Shown piece by piece: positions 32,987 to 42,491 of a DNA stretch of 64,000 nucleotides. Numbering within the stretch: position 1 is the first letter of the stretch; the number at the start of each line of letters is the position of its first letter. Made by a program: the position numbers and the translations under genes. The notes beneath the pieces were generated by a model. It was given only the letters and a program-made list of their open reading frames with translations. It ran no database searches and was not told where the DNA came from. Origin of the DNA: Sphingobacteriales bacterium. Lineage in GTDB: Bacteria; Bacteroidota; Bacteroidia; Chitinophagales; Chitinophagaceae. Where the stretch lies: assembly GCA_004144175.1 (NCBI GenBank), contig SEFT01000018.1, positions 1 through 64,000 on the forward strand, in the 5' to 3' direction.

Positions 32987-34198
32987 ATGAACGATCGTTT
33001 TGAGATACCGGCCCGAATGAGAAATACCAGCCTTGCTTTGATGGCTGTAGGTCTGCTGGTGCTTATAATCGGTGCTATCAGCTTATTAGGCGGAGACCAT
33101 GTAGACCAGACACGCTTCTGGATCGTACTGGTACACAATAGTGTGTTCTTTCTGCTTGTTACTGTTGCAAGTGTTTTTATCCAGGCAGCAGCTTCGCTTG
33201 CTCAAGGCGGCTGGATCGTAGCCTACAAAAGAGTACCCGAGGCGATAGGTGCCAATGTGTGGGTATTCGGTGTAATAGCTGCTATTATCCTTTTCTTATC
33301 TGCCTTTATGTTCAACATCGACGGACACAACCCTATATACCACTGGGTACACCCGCATGGCGATAAAATACTGGAGGGTAAAGCAGGCTTTCTGAATCCT
33401 ACTATGTTCATCGGGTTCACAATTCTTACGGTTGCTGCATGGTCTTTCTTTGGCCGCAAATTCCGTTCTCTTTCTTTGAAGCAGGAAACTGCTCCCAAGA
33501 ACAGCACGAAAATATACTGGACCATGTTCAAATGGTCAGCAGGTTTCCTGTTCGTGTACGCGCTTACGCAAATGAGCACTGCTCCTTGGTTGTGGATCAT
33601 GAGCATCGATGCACACTGGTATTCAACCATGTTCAGCTGGTACACTTTCGCAAGTGCATTTGTTAGCGGTGTTTCTGTTATCCTTCTTTTTGTAGTATTC
33701 CTAAAAAATCAGGGGAACCTGGTACTGGTTAATAAAGAGCACATACATGACCTTGGTAAACTGATGTTCGCATTCAGCATCTTCTGGACGTACACATGGT
33801 TTGCACAGTATATGCTTATTTGGTACGCCAACATTCCTGAGGAAACAATCTACTTCAAGATGCGTCAGCAAGGTCCTTACGGATTGATCTGGTACTCTAC
33901 CATCATCATCAACTTCGTAATGCCTTTCCTGATACTGATGGCACGCCCGAGTAAGAGGAACTACTTCACAGTTACCTTCATTGCGATGGTTATCATTTTC
34001 GGTCACTGGCTGGATTTCTACATCATGACAATGCCTGGCCCGCTGGCCGAGAACTGGCACCTGTCTTGGTATGAGCTAGGTATACTGGCTGGTTTCATTG
34101 GTATCCTGATGTTCACTGTGTCTCGCACACTTGCAAGAGCATCGCTGGTACCTAACAACCACCCGCTACTGAAAGAAGCAGTACTGCATCAGAGTTAA
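32987..34198 (+). CDS. actF: Alternative complex III subunit ActF
   Basis: Polytopic membrane protein of 403 residues, about ten helices, related to ActC/NrfD and found only with ACIII. Segments such as DHVDQTRFWIVLVHNSVFFL, TYTWFAQYMLIWYANIPEET and FGHWLDFYIMTMPGPLAENW are typical; the last carries polar residues in a helix proposed for proton transfer. No cofactor site. Forty bases separate it from actE and 74 from coxB; I see no terminator in either gap, so the oxidase genes are probably on the same message. Confidence 0.93.
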   Translation: MNDRFEIPARMRNTSLALMAVGLLVLIIGAISLLGGDHVDQTRFWIVLVHNSVFFLLVTVASVFIQAAASLAQGGWIVAYKRVPEAIGANVWVFGVIAAIILFLSAFMFNIDGHNPIYHWVHPHGDKILEGKAGFLNPTMFIGFTILTVAAWSFFGRKFRSLSLKQETAPKNSTKIYWTMFKWSAGFLFVYALTQMSTAPWLWIMSIDAHWYSTMFSWYTFASAFVSGVSVILLFVVFLKNQGNLVLVNKEHIHDLGKLMFAFSIFWTYTWFAQYMLIWYANIPEETIYFKMRQQGPYGLIWYSTIIINFVMPFLILMARPSKRNYFTVTFIAMVIIFGHWLDFYIMTMPGPLAENWHLSWYELGILAGFIGILMFTVSRTLARASLVPNNHPLLKEAVLHQS

Positions 34199-34272
34199 TA
34201 GCAAACTGCAACTGACCCTGAAAAGAACAAACTGAAAAATTAAATTCTAAGAAATTACAAGATAAACTGACC

Positions 34273-35349
34273 ATGTCGGGATTTATAGCAATAGCACTGA
34301 TACTTCTGGTATTTATCATTATCTACCAGATCGCCAAGGCGAGTGAACTGGCAATGATATTACGCGGCGAAGAAAAGGTGAAAGCCTCTACCAACCGCCT
34401 GATGGCCTGGCTGCTAATGGCCTTCTTTCTACTAGGGCTTTATGGTATTTGGGAATGTCATGAACTTATGATGCCTAAGATGCTGCCTGATTCAGCATCG
34501 GTGCAAGGTGTACAGTACGATTCTATGTACCGTGTTACGGTTATTGTTACCGGTATCGTATTCTTCCTTACACAGGCATTGCTGTTCTGGTTTGCATTTC
34601 GCTACCAGTCTACTGAAAAACGTACATCATTCTTCTTCCCGCACAACAACAAGCTGGAGCTGATCTGGACAACTATCCCTGCTATTGCGATGGCTGTTCT
34701 GGTTGCTATCGGTCTTCGTAACTGGGTAAGCATGACTTCTGAAGCACCTAAAGATGCTGCTATCGTAGAGATCGTAGGCAAGCAGTTTAACTGGATAGTT
34801 CGCTATCCCGGCAATGATGGAGTACTTGGTACCAGAGATTTCCGTAAGATAGATGATGCGAACAACGTACTAGGCCTTGACTGGAAAGATCGCAACAACA
34901 TGGACGATATCATCTCTGCTAATGGTGAGCTGCATATGGTAGTTAATAAACCTATCAAGCTGATCATAGGTTCAAGGGACGTTATCCACGACGTTGGTCT
35001 GCCTCACTTCCGTATGAAGATGGATGCTGTGCCGGGTATCATCACTACACTATGGTTTACTCCGCGCTATACTACTGCGCAAATGAAAGAGATCACAAAG
35101 AACCCGAACTTCGTATATGAGATCTCTTGCGACCAGATGTGCGGTAAGGGTCACTACGCGATGCGCGGTACTGTGGTAGTAGAAACAGAGGCTGAGTACA
35201 AAGCATGGCTGGCATCACAGCAGACTTATTATGCTATTAATAATGCGCCGGCTGCGGCACCTGCAGATTCTGCCAGCGTTGCTCCAACAGGTTCGGAGCA
35301 ACCTGCTGAACAGCCCGGCAATAACAATCAAACAATAGTAAAGCAATAA
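34273..35349 (+). CDS. coxB: Cytochrome c oxidase subunit II
   Basis: CuA-bearing subunit of the haem-copper oxidase, 358 residues. Three hydrophobic segments are visible: an N-terminal helix (3-22) and two more around 40-58 and 88-112. The periplasmic cupredoxin domain has the upstream histidine in IHDVGLPHFRMKMD and the CuA ligands C286, C290, H294 and M297 in SCDQMCGKGHYAMRG. The C-terminal 30 residues are Ala/Pro/Ser-rich and disordered. No haem c motif is fused, so electrons must arrive from the separate ACIII cytochromes, consistent with a direct ACIII-oxidase supercomplex. It precedes coxA by 43 bases. Confidence 0.95.
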   Translation: MSGFIAIALILLVFIIIYQIAKASELAMILRGEEKVKASTNRLMAWLLMAFFLLGLYGIWECHELMMPKMLPDSASVQGVQYDSMYRVTVIVTGIVFFLTQALLFWFAFRYQSTEKRTSFFFPHNNKLELIWTTIPAIAMAVLVAIGLRNWVSMTSEAPKDAAIVEIVGKQFNWIVRYPGNDGVLGTRDFRKIDDANNVLGLDWKDRNNMDDIISANGELHMVVNKPIKLIIGSRDVIHDVGLPHFRMKMDAVPGIITTLWFTPRYTTAQMKEITKNPNFVYEISCDQMCGKGHYAMRGTVVVETEAEYKAWLASQQTYYAINNAPAAAPADSASVAPTGSEQPAEQPGNNNQTIVKQ

Positions 35350-35392
35350 CGATGAATTGGCCGGAATAGTGGCCTCTATAAAAGTGAAACAA

Positions 35393-37207
35393 ATGAGCGA
35401 CGTTATTATTGATGGACCTAATGTAGCGCATGCACACGCGCATGATGAGCATCATGGACATGAACACCATGAGCAGCATTTCATTATGAAGTATTTGTTT
35501 AGCATGGATCACAAGATCATTGCTAAGCAGTTCCTCATCACAGGTATTATCTGGGCGATCATCGGAGCGTTGTTCTCGGTGTTCTTCCGCCTGCAGCTGG
35601 GCTTCCCTGACCAGACTTTCCCGATCATGGAGAAATTTCTGGGCGAGTGGGCAAAAGGCGGCAAACTTTCAAATGAATTTTACTACGCGCTGGTTACCAT
35701 GCACGGTACCATCCTCGTATTCTTCGTACTTACTGCCGGTTTGAGCGGTACGTTTGCCAACCTGCTTATTCCTCTGCAGATAGGTGCACGTGATATGGCA
35801 TCGCCTTTCATGAACATGCTGTCTTACTGGTTCTTCTTTATTTCGAGCATCTTCATGTTTGTATCTCTGTTTGTACAAACGGGTCCTGCATCAGGTGGTT
35901 GGACGACTTATCCTCCATTGAGTGCGCTGAAAGAAGCTTCAATGGGTTCGGGCGTAGGTATGGATCTGTGGCTGATCTCTATGGCACTGTTCGTGGTATC
36001 GTCGCTGCTGGGTGGTCTTAACTACATCTCTACTATCCTGAACATGCGTACCAAAGGCATGACCATGACACGCCTGCCGCTTACTATATGGGCGCTGCTG
36101 TTCACGGCTGTACTGGGTGTACTGTCATTCCCTGTACTGTTCTCCGGTTTCGTACTGCTGATATTCGATCGTAATTTCGGTACCAGCTTCTACCTGTCAG
36201 AAATATTCATTGGTGGTAAAGCGCTTCCGCACATCGGTGGTTCTCCAATCCTGTACCAACACTTATTCTGGTTCCTGGGTCACCCAGAGGTATATATCAT
36301 TATGCTGCCTGGCATGGGTATGGCATCAGAGGTATTGTCGACGCATAGCCGTAAGCCGATTTTTGGTTACTTCGCGATGATCATTTCCCTGATAGGTATC
36401 ACGGTTCTGGCGTTCCTGGTTTGGGCGCACCACATGTTCGTATCGGGTATGAGTCCGTTCCTGGGTTCTATCTTCGTACTGATGACGCTCCTTATTGCAG
36501 TACCATCAGCGGTAAAGGTGTTCAACTGGCTTACTACTATTTGGAGAGGTAATATACGTTTCACCGTGCCCATGATGTTTGCACTTGGTTTCGTATCACT
36601 GTTCATCTCCGGTGGTCTCACAGGTATCTTCCTGGGTAACTCTGCTCTGGATATTCACCTGCACGATACTTATTTCGTTATTGCCCACTTCCACATCGTA
36701 ATGGGTGTATCGGCCTTCTTCGGAATGTTTGCCGGTATCTACCACTGGTTCCCTAAGATGTTTGGCCGTTACCTGAATAATACGCTTGGTTACATACACT
36801 TCTTCATAACGCTGGCAGGTGCTTACCTTATCTTCTGGCCTATGCACTACGAAGGTATTGCGGGTATGCCACGTCGTTACTACGACTACAGCGCTTGGGA
36901 GTCTTTCAGACATTTTACGAGCCTGAATGGTTTTATCAGCATCGTATCGATCATCGTGTTCTTCGCGCAGCTGTTGTTCGTGTTCAACTTCTTTATGAGC
37001 ATCTTCAAAGGCCGCAAGCTGTTGACACAGAATCCATGGGATTCTCCAACACTGGAGTGGACTACGCCAATCAATGCCGGACACGGTAACTGGCCTGGCG
37101 AAATACCTGAAGTACACCGCTGGCCATACGACTACAAAGATGATGGCAATGGTAACGACTTCATCCCGCAAACAGTTCCACTAAAACCGGGAGAGGAAGC
37201 ACACTAG
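35393..37207 (+). CDS. coxA: Cytochrome c oxidase subunit I
   Basis: Catalytic haem-copper subunit of 604 residues, about 12 helices. The low-spin haem histidine is in the MHGTILVFFVLTAGLSG helix. The CuB ligands are the HPEVYIIMLPG motif (His-Tyr cross-link) and the WAHHMFVSG pair. The HDTYFVIAHFHIVMG segment supplies haem a3 and haem a histidines. This is an aa3-type (A-family) oxidase that reduces oxygen and pumps protons. The first 25 residues are a striking His-rich stretch (HAHAHDEHHGHEHHEQH). The ATG at 35393 is preferred to an upstream TTG at 35357. It is the last gene before the terminator at 37225-37260; subunits III and IV do not follow. Confidence 0.95.
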   Translation: MSDVIIDGPNVAHAHAHDEHHGHEHHEQHFIMKYLFSMDHKIIAKQFLITGIIWAIIGALFSVFFRLQLGFPDQTFPIMEKFLGEWAKGGKLSNEFYYALVTMHGTILVFFVLTAGLSGTFANLLIPLQIGARDMASPFMNMLSYWFFFISSIFMFVSLFVQTGPASGGWTTYPPLSALKEASMGSGVGMDLWLISMALFVVSSLLGGLNYISTILNMRTKGMTMTRLPLTIWALLFTAVLGVLSFPVLFSGFVLLIFDRNFGTSFYLSEIFIGGKALPHIGGSPILYQHLFWFLGHPEVYIIMLPGMGMASEVLSTHSRKPIFGYFAMIISLIGITVLAFLVWAHHMFVSGMSPFLGSIFVLMTLLIAVPSAVKVFNWLTTIWRGNIRFTVPMMFALGFVSLFISGGLTGIFLGNSALDIHLHDTYFVIAHFHIVMGVSAFFGMFAGIYHWFPKMFGRYLNNTLGYIHFFITLAGAYLIFWPMHYEGIAGMPRRYYDYSAWESFRHFTSLNGFISIVSIIVFFAQLLFVFNFFMSIFKGRKLLTQNPWDSPTLEWTTPINAGHGNWPGEIPEVHRWPYDYKDDGNGNDFIPQTVPLKPGEEAH

Positions 37208-37224
37208 AAAATATACTGATTCTT

Positions 37225-37260
37225 AATAAAAAGGCCGACTACACAGTCGGCCTTTTTATT
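37225..37260 (+). terminator. Terminator of the act-cox operon
   Basis: Perfect 16-bp stem (37225-37240 with 37245-37260), loop ACAC, with flanking A and T runs, 17 bases after the coxA stop codon. Confidence 0.93.
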
Positions 37261-37381
37261 TTATGTATTGGCTATTGCGTTATAGATGACCTTAATTATA
37301 TTAGTGTTGTGTTAAACCGTACCATGAAATTTTTCACTTCTTCTATAAATATATTCTAATCATTTCATTAAAAACTCACCA

Positions 37382-39413
37382 ATGAATCGTCACAAAGCAA
37401 AACCCAGCCTTAAAGGCTATTTGCACGCCAGCTTGATTGGCGTAGGACTGCTCGGTCTATGTTCTCCCGCTAATGGCCAGACCTTCATCCAGAATTATTT
37501 TTTAGCACAAGGGACCGCGCCTAATGAAACTTATACGTTAGAGAGCAAAAACTATTCAATTATTCCTCATACAAGGGAAGCCGACAATGGTTATTTAGTC
37601 TCGGGCACCGTTTTCGAACCGGGTTGGAAGGATGGTTCGGGTGAACAAATTGGAAAGGGACTGCATTTTATGGGACTAAGTAGCGTAAATGGTTCGGTAT
37701 TAACTTGTGGAGGGAGTCAAGTAAATGCTATATACGACGATATGGGTTTTGATGATGAACGAAATGTAGCTCTTGCAGAACATATTAACGGTACCGTAAT
37801 TATGGTAGCCTTTGTTCAGAATACGCAAACTGGAGCAAACGGGATTAAAGTGATTTATAGAGATAAGTGCAGCAATTCAATTATAAATGACGACGTTTAT
37901 CTAAATGCATTCATTCCACTAGATGCGGTTTATAATACGTAGTGGCAAACTGTACATATGTGGTTTTAAAGCAAACAAATTTGTAGTTGGTATGGTTGAC
38001 CCATTTGCACCAGGCACAATGACTGTAAATACATATGGTAGTGGTACTATTCCACCTGGAATATTATATCAGTTTGATAAATTGATACACATAAAAGTAC
38101 TCGATAACAGGGCTAATGGCGATATGGTCGTTACAGGTAGTATGGGTACTAATAATGGTTCGGGGTCATTTGTAATGGTTATCGACCAGAACTGCACTCC
38201 GGGAACTGCTGTGGTCGTAGAAGACAGTTCTGCAGACTTTTTACGAAATGAATATGCTTTTGACGCCAATGAAAATATCGATGGCAGCTGGTACATATAC
38301 AGTAACAAGTTTTGGCCAGGAAGACAAACACCTGGAATAATAGGATTTGTTCCGAACGGGAGGTATCCAATGGTAACCTTATTAAATTCCAGTTTTTTGG
38401 CCACCGGCCCTAGTGGATGGCATAGAGTGCATTTAGCAAATGGAGCACCTTTAGAGACAAATACATCGTTCGCCTGGGGTACCACATTATTAAAGACTGA
38501 ATATACAGGCCAATACCCCAATGGTTCTTTTGACGAAAGGCATAGAATTGCCGGATTCATAGCAAGTTGGAATAATACCATTTGTGAATTTGTTCGCCCT
38601 CCGCATTTGCAACCCTCTGTTAATAACCCGATTCCTTTTATGCTTGATATGAGCATCAACAGGGTTAATGGAGATATTGTTGGTAGCGGTGCTGGCGGTA
38701 CATGGGATTGGGAGACTTATGCCACACAGACAGCTACTTCAAATTTTAATTCTTTAGGTGGCGAATTGTCCAATGTCTGTTGGCCAGCAAGAATTGGCGT
38801 TCTAAATAATGCAGCTAATGATAATATTGTTTTGATAGGCCCGAGAATAAATGATTTAGTGCCTGCATCTTCCAATACACTCAATTTTAAAGCAATTGGA
38901 ACAGACGGTAACGGAGATTTGAACACAACAAGCGCAACATGTAATGATACCCGAAATAATTGCCCGCCAATGGACGTGAACAAAAACCGAGTGACTACCT
39001 TACATTTTAGTAGCACGTTTTATGACACATGGACAATAAGTACCGTCAATCGAACTTCTGGGAACAGTGAAATAATATCAAATTGGATCAATGATAATTA
39101 TGACTGTGTATCAACCAGTCATTACAAGCCTACAGATGTTAATGATGTGCAACAAACATCATTTACATTACATCCAAATCCTGCAAGTAAATTTGTTACG
39201 ATATCAACGGATGCATTAATTGATAGTAGGCGCATAAAGACAGAACTAATAGACCTGCTTGGCTCGAAAGTCTCAACACTATATGAGGGCACTGCGACCG
39301 GTCTTAAAACAAATAGTAAACTTAACCTGCCATCAGTTCCCTCTGGATTGTATATAATAAGAATATCTTCTGAAGGGCAGCTATTGCACCAAGAAAAACT
39401 CAGTATACGATAG
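37382..39413 (+). pseudogene. T9SS-secreted protein gene interrupted by a one-base frameshift
   Basis: Two overlapping reading frames, 37382-37942 (186 residues) and 37923-39413 (496 residues), read as one gene. The first has a signal peptide (ending ANGQ) and stops in LDAVYNT. The second has no signal peptide or convincing start, continues with SGKLYICGFKANKF, and ends in a T9SS type A sorting domain (FTLHPNPASKFVTIS through GLYIIRISSEG, ending KLSIR). Removing T37940, which forms part of the premature TAG, joins NT directly to SGKLY and gives about 676 continuous residues. The body looks like a repetitive extracellular protein with no named family. The DNA is visibly more AT-rich than its neighbours. 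It is either a real disruption or a sequencing error. Confidence 0.8.
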
Positions 39414-39431
39414 AATCTATTCAGGATATGT

Positions 39432-39463
39432 AAAGAAGGCTGGCTTTTAGTCGGCCTTCTTTT
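39432..39463 (+). terminator. Terminator after the frameshifted T9SS gene
   Basis: A 13-bp stem containing two G-U pairs (39432-39444 with 39450-39462), with loop TTTTA, and a T-run follow the stop codon by 18 bases. Confidence 0.8.
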
Positions 39464-39555
39464 ATAATGGAATTGCAGATGGTAAGATAGCGTATACTAC
39501 ATAATAAAATTCAACTGATCAATATTGCCAGATTGAATAAGAATACATTCTCCTA

Positions 39556-39595
39556 AAATAAAAATAGCCTTGCGGTGGCAAGACTATTTTTATTT
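39556..39595 (-). terminator. Terminator of the Omp28-type gene
   Basis: An 18-position stem (39556-39573 with 39578-39595), loop of four bases. The single C/A mismatch on the plus strand becomes a G-U pair in minus-strand RNA, supporting use by the gene ending at 39614. Confidence 0.85.
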
Positions 39596-39613
39596 GCTAA
39601 ACTAATTATAAGA

Positions 39614-40732
39614 TTACTTTACTATAAAACGCTGCGCACTTTTAACGCCATCATTATTGATGGTAAGGATGTACACACCCTTGCTAAAGTTGTCCAACGA
39701 AATATTCTGAGCATATGTTAAGCCATTAGTAGTAACATCGCGCTGATATACAACCTGACCTATGGCATTCATAATACTAACCGACGTTTTACCTGCTGTA
39801 GCTAAAGAAGCGCTAACATTAATCATATTTGTAGCAGGGTTAGGATAGATCGTCATACTGCTAACAGCAGCTACGTCTGTCACATCTGTAGACCAGTTAT
39901 AAAATTTGGCTTGTACAGCATTGTTGAACGATCTCTTCAGCGGGTCGGAATTTTCTTCCTGAACTACACCAATTAATTTCAGGTCTTTTGCTTTCCAAGT
40001 AGTAGGAATGACAAACGTAAATGTCTTGCTGGCAGAGTCACCTTTTTTAGCAGCATCTTTTATCACACCTTTTGTACCCCATGCACCTCCGAGCATCGTC
40101 CTAAGAACGTGCATATGTTGGTATCCTTGGATGTACGGAGTTCCATTTTTTGTAGTCGTGGCTTTTTTGTACATCGGGTGAGTTGCATCGTCGTTGTAAT
40201 CAGAAAAGCAAGACTGGTCATAAGTAGCGCCGCCTGATACGTTATCCTCCGTAATAAAAACATTTAGGTTGTATTTGCCTGTAACGTCTTTTAAAGCTTT
40301 TGCAGAAACAGTGACTGTAATTTCATTTTTAGACTTATCCCACTTATGAGTCATTTTGACATCGAAGTCTGCGGTCATCTTTAATCGCTGCCCAGCTAGT
40401 GTACTCCAGCTACCTCTATTTTGGCCAACCTTACCGCTGAAGTCGGCACGGTCAACAGTTCCATACGGAAACCCAGTTGCGTATGCTGTGTTAATAGTGG
40501 CGCCGTCAGGAATTTCCATTGGATCAGCATCATGTATCGCTGTGCCTATCGCATTCGGATTGGCTTTGAGAATTGCGTCCAGTCTAACCGCGCCATCGGG
40601 GCAGTGTCCGCACCACGCACCTGTACCTTCTTCAACAATAACGAATTTTTTACCTTCTGTCGATACGCTTAACTGTGCATAGGATGCGGACGTGGAGATC
40701 AAAGCACTTAAGAGGAAAAGTCTGCTCTTCAT
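39614..40732 (-). CDS. Omp28-related T9SS cargo protein with thioredoxin-like CGHC site
   Basis: Exported protein of 372 residues with signal peptide MKSRLFLLSALISTSASYAQ. The N-terminal domain has VEEGTGAWCGHCPDGAVRLD, a thioredoxin-like CxxC (C41, C44) characteristic of Omp28-family proteins, followed by FPYGTVDRADF, where a cis-proline-like turn is expected. A beta-rich middle region precedes a T9SS type A sorting domain (MTIYPNPATNMINVSASL through SKGVYILTINNDG, ending RFIVK). It probably acts as a surface or secreted redox or adhesive protein; the role of Omp28 proteins is poorly defined. It has its own promoter (40769-40762) and terminator. Confidence 0.88.
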   Translation of the reverse strand: MKSRLFLLSALISTSASYAQLSVSTEGKKFVIVEEGTGAWCGHCPDGAVRLDAILKANPNAIGTAIHDADPMEIPDGATINTAYATGFPYGTVDRADFSGKVGQNRGSWSTLAGQRLKMTADFDVKMTHKWDKSKNEITVTVSAKALKDVTGKYNLNVFITEDNVSGGATYDQSCFSDYNDDATHPMYKKATTTKNGTPYIQGYQHMHVLRTMLGGAWGTKGVIKDAAKKGDSASKTFTFVIPTTWKAKDLKLIGVVQEENSDPLKRSFNNAVQAKFYNWSTDVTDVAAVSSMTIYPNPATNMINVSASLATAGKTSVSIMNAIGQVVYQRDVTTNGLTYAQNISLDNFSKGVYILTINNDGVKSAQRFIVK

Positions 40733-40761
40733 ATTTGGAAATTTATTAGTTAGGAATAAAC

Positions 40762-40769
40762 CAAATATA
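40762..40769 (-). promoter_or_regulatory. -7 element for the Omp28-type gene
   Basis: Minus-strand TATATTTG (exact TAnnTTTG), 29 bases before the ATG at 40732. Confidence 0.55.
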
Positions 40770-40808
40770 AAATAATATTAACAAAAAAGCAATAGAGGAT
40801 AATATTTT

Positions 40809-40842
40809 AAAAAAAAATCCCGGCTAATGTTTTAACCGGAAT
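40809..40842 (-). terminator. Terminator of gltX
   Basis: On the minus strand a 10-bp stem with two G-U pairs (40818-40827 with 40832-40841) and a 4-base loop is followed by a run of T residues, about 35 bases after the gltX stop. Confidence 0.85.
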
Positions 40843-40875
40843 TACGTGTTTTTATGGATGTTTAATAACTACAAG

Positions 40876-42399
40876 CTATACTGCGTCAATCACTTTAGCT
40901 ATTCTGCCAATCGTCTGTTCTTTTCCTATCATTTCTGCTATATTAAATACGCCGGGGCCAAATTTACCACCCACCAGCATAATGCGGAGCGGCAACATTA
41001 CCTCACCTTTTTTGATTCCCTGCTGCTGCACACAGTCATTAAATGCTTGTTCCGTCGTTTCCACATTCCAAACAGATAGATTATTCAAAGCATCTATAAA
41101 AGAAGAAAAGAATGTTTTTTTGGCACCATTCCATTTATCGGTAATGGACGGCATATCTATCTCTTCGGGCGCTTTAAAGAAGAATGAACCTTGAGCAACG
41201 AAATCGGGTAACAGCGTGCAGCGCTCTTTTATCATATCCGCAACCGTAGCTATATAGCTATCGTCTGACTGTATGCCCGCTTCGAGCAAATACGGCTTGA
41301 TCAACGGAGTAAGCTGTTCGCCGGATAGCTTCTGTATATACTGGTGATTGAACCATTTTGCCTTCTCATAGTCGAACTTGGCACCGCCTTTATGCACACG
41401 CTCTATCGAGAATTTTTCTACCAGTTCGCCAAGGCTAAATATTTCCTGCTCCAGTCCACTGCTCCAGCCAAGCATCGCCAGCATATTGATAAATGCTTCG
41501 GGCAAGAAGCCGCGCTCTTTGAAGCCTTGGGTTGTTTCGCCGGTTTTAGGATCGGTCCAGTTCATTGCAAATACCGGGAAGCCTAAGCGGTCGCCATCGC
41601 GCTTGCTTAGTTTACCATGGCCGTCGGGTTTTAGTATCAACGGCATATGCGCCCACTGAGGCATGGCATCGCCCCAGCCCAGGTATTTCCATAGTAGCAG
41701 GTGTACGGGCGCGCTTGGCAGCCACTCCTCGCCACGGAAGGCATGTGTTATCTGCATCAGATAGTCGTCAACAACTACCGCCAGGTGGTAAGTGGGCATA
41801 CCATCTGCTTTCAGCAGCACCTTGTCATCCACCAGGCTGGTATCAAAATGCACCTCGCCGCGTATCATATCGGTAAAGCTCAGGTTTTCGCCCGCCGGCA
41901 TCTTTATACGGATGACGTAAGGAGTACCTGCTTCGATAAGCTTTGCCGTTTCATCAGCGCCCATTGTCAGAGAGTTGCGCATGTGCATACGTGTACGCTG
42001 ATCGTACTGCGCTGTGTTGCCCGATTCGCTCTTAAATTCATTACGCATACGCTCCAGCTCTTCCGGAGTGTCAAATGCGTAGTATGCATAGCCTTCATCT
42101 ACTAGCTGTTTAGCATACTGGTAATAATCAGCCTTTCGTTCGCTCTGGCGGTACGGGGCATGCGGGCCACCTTTCATCGGACTCTCATCCGGTTCCAGGC
42201 CGCACCACTGCAGGCAGCTCACTATATATTCTTCAGCACCCGCTACAAAGCGCGATTGGTCGGTATCCTCGATCCTTAAAACGAAATCGCCGCCATGCTG
42301 GCGTGCAAACAGATAATTGTATAATACAGTGCGTACACCGCCCAGGTGAAGCCCGCCGGTAGGACTTGGCGCAAATCTAACGCGTACTTTATTTGCCAT
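40876..42399 (-). CDS. gltX: Glutamyl-tRNA synthetase
   Basis: Class I aminoacyl-tRNA synthetase that charges tRNA-Glu, 507 residues. The HIGH-type motif is PSPTGGLHLGGVRT (residues 11-24) and the KMSKS-type motif is KLSKRDGD. The catalytic insertion includes DMIRGEVHFDTSLVDDKVLL, followed by a helical anticodon-binding domain. Whether it also misacylates tRNA-Gln cannot be judged here. The start at 42399 is seven bases from an exact TAACTTTG -7 box, pointing to a very short leader. A good terminator follows. Confidence 0.97.
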   Translation of the reverse strand: MANKVRVRFAPSPTGGLHLGGVRTVLYNYLFARQHGGDFVLRIEDTDQSRFVAGAEEYIVSCLQWCGLEPDESPMKGGPHAPYRQSERKADYYQYAKQLVDEGYAYYAFDTPEELERMRNEFKSESGNTAQYDQRTRMHMRNSLTMGADETAKLIEAGTPYVIRIKMPAGENLSFTDMIRGEVHFDTSLVDDKVLLKADGMPTYHLAVVVDDYLMQITHAFRGEEWLPSAPVHLLLWKYLGWGDAMPQWAHMPLILKPDGHGKLSKRDGDRLGFPVFAMNWTDPKTGETTQGFKERGFLPEAFINMLAMLGWSSGLEQEIFSLGELVEKFSIERVHKGGAKFDYEKAKWFNHQYIQKLSGEQLTPLIKPYLLEAGIQSDDSYIATVADMIKERCTLLPDFVAQGSFFFKAPEEIDMPSITDKWNGAKKTFFSSFIDALNNLSVWNVETTEQAFNDCVQQQGIKKGEVMLPLRIMLVGGKFGPGVFNIAEMIGKEQTIGRIAKVIDAV

Positions 42400-42406
42400 A
42401 GGAGGG

Positions 42407-42414
42407 CAAAGTTA
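42407..42414 (-). promoter_or_regulatory. -7 element for gltX
   Basis: Minus-strand TAACTTTG, exact consensus, ends seven bases before the gltX ATG. Confidence 0.6.
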
Positions 42415-42443
42415 ACCGGAAACGGCAAGTATATAAAACCGAA

Positions 42444-42466
42444 AAGGCTGCAAGAATGCAGCCCCT
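42444..42466 (-). terminator. Terminator of the first tandem beta-barrel gene
   Basis: GGCTGCA (42446-42452) pairs with TGCAGCC (42457-42463), loop of four; on the minus strand it is followed by TTTT. It lies 28 bases past the stop at 42492. Confidence 0.75.
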
Positions 42467-42491
42467 TTCTTAATCGTAGCCAAAATCTTTA

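Noticed and set aside
36596-37171. A 191-codon minus-strand frame opposite coxA
   Set aside because: Shadow of coxA; no recognisable features.
38640-39413. The second half of the frameshifted gene treated as an independent CDS
   Set aside because: It has no signal peptide even though it carries a T9SS sorting domain, and the first half ends at the exact point where a one-base change restores continuity.
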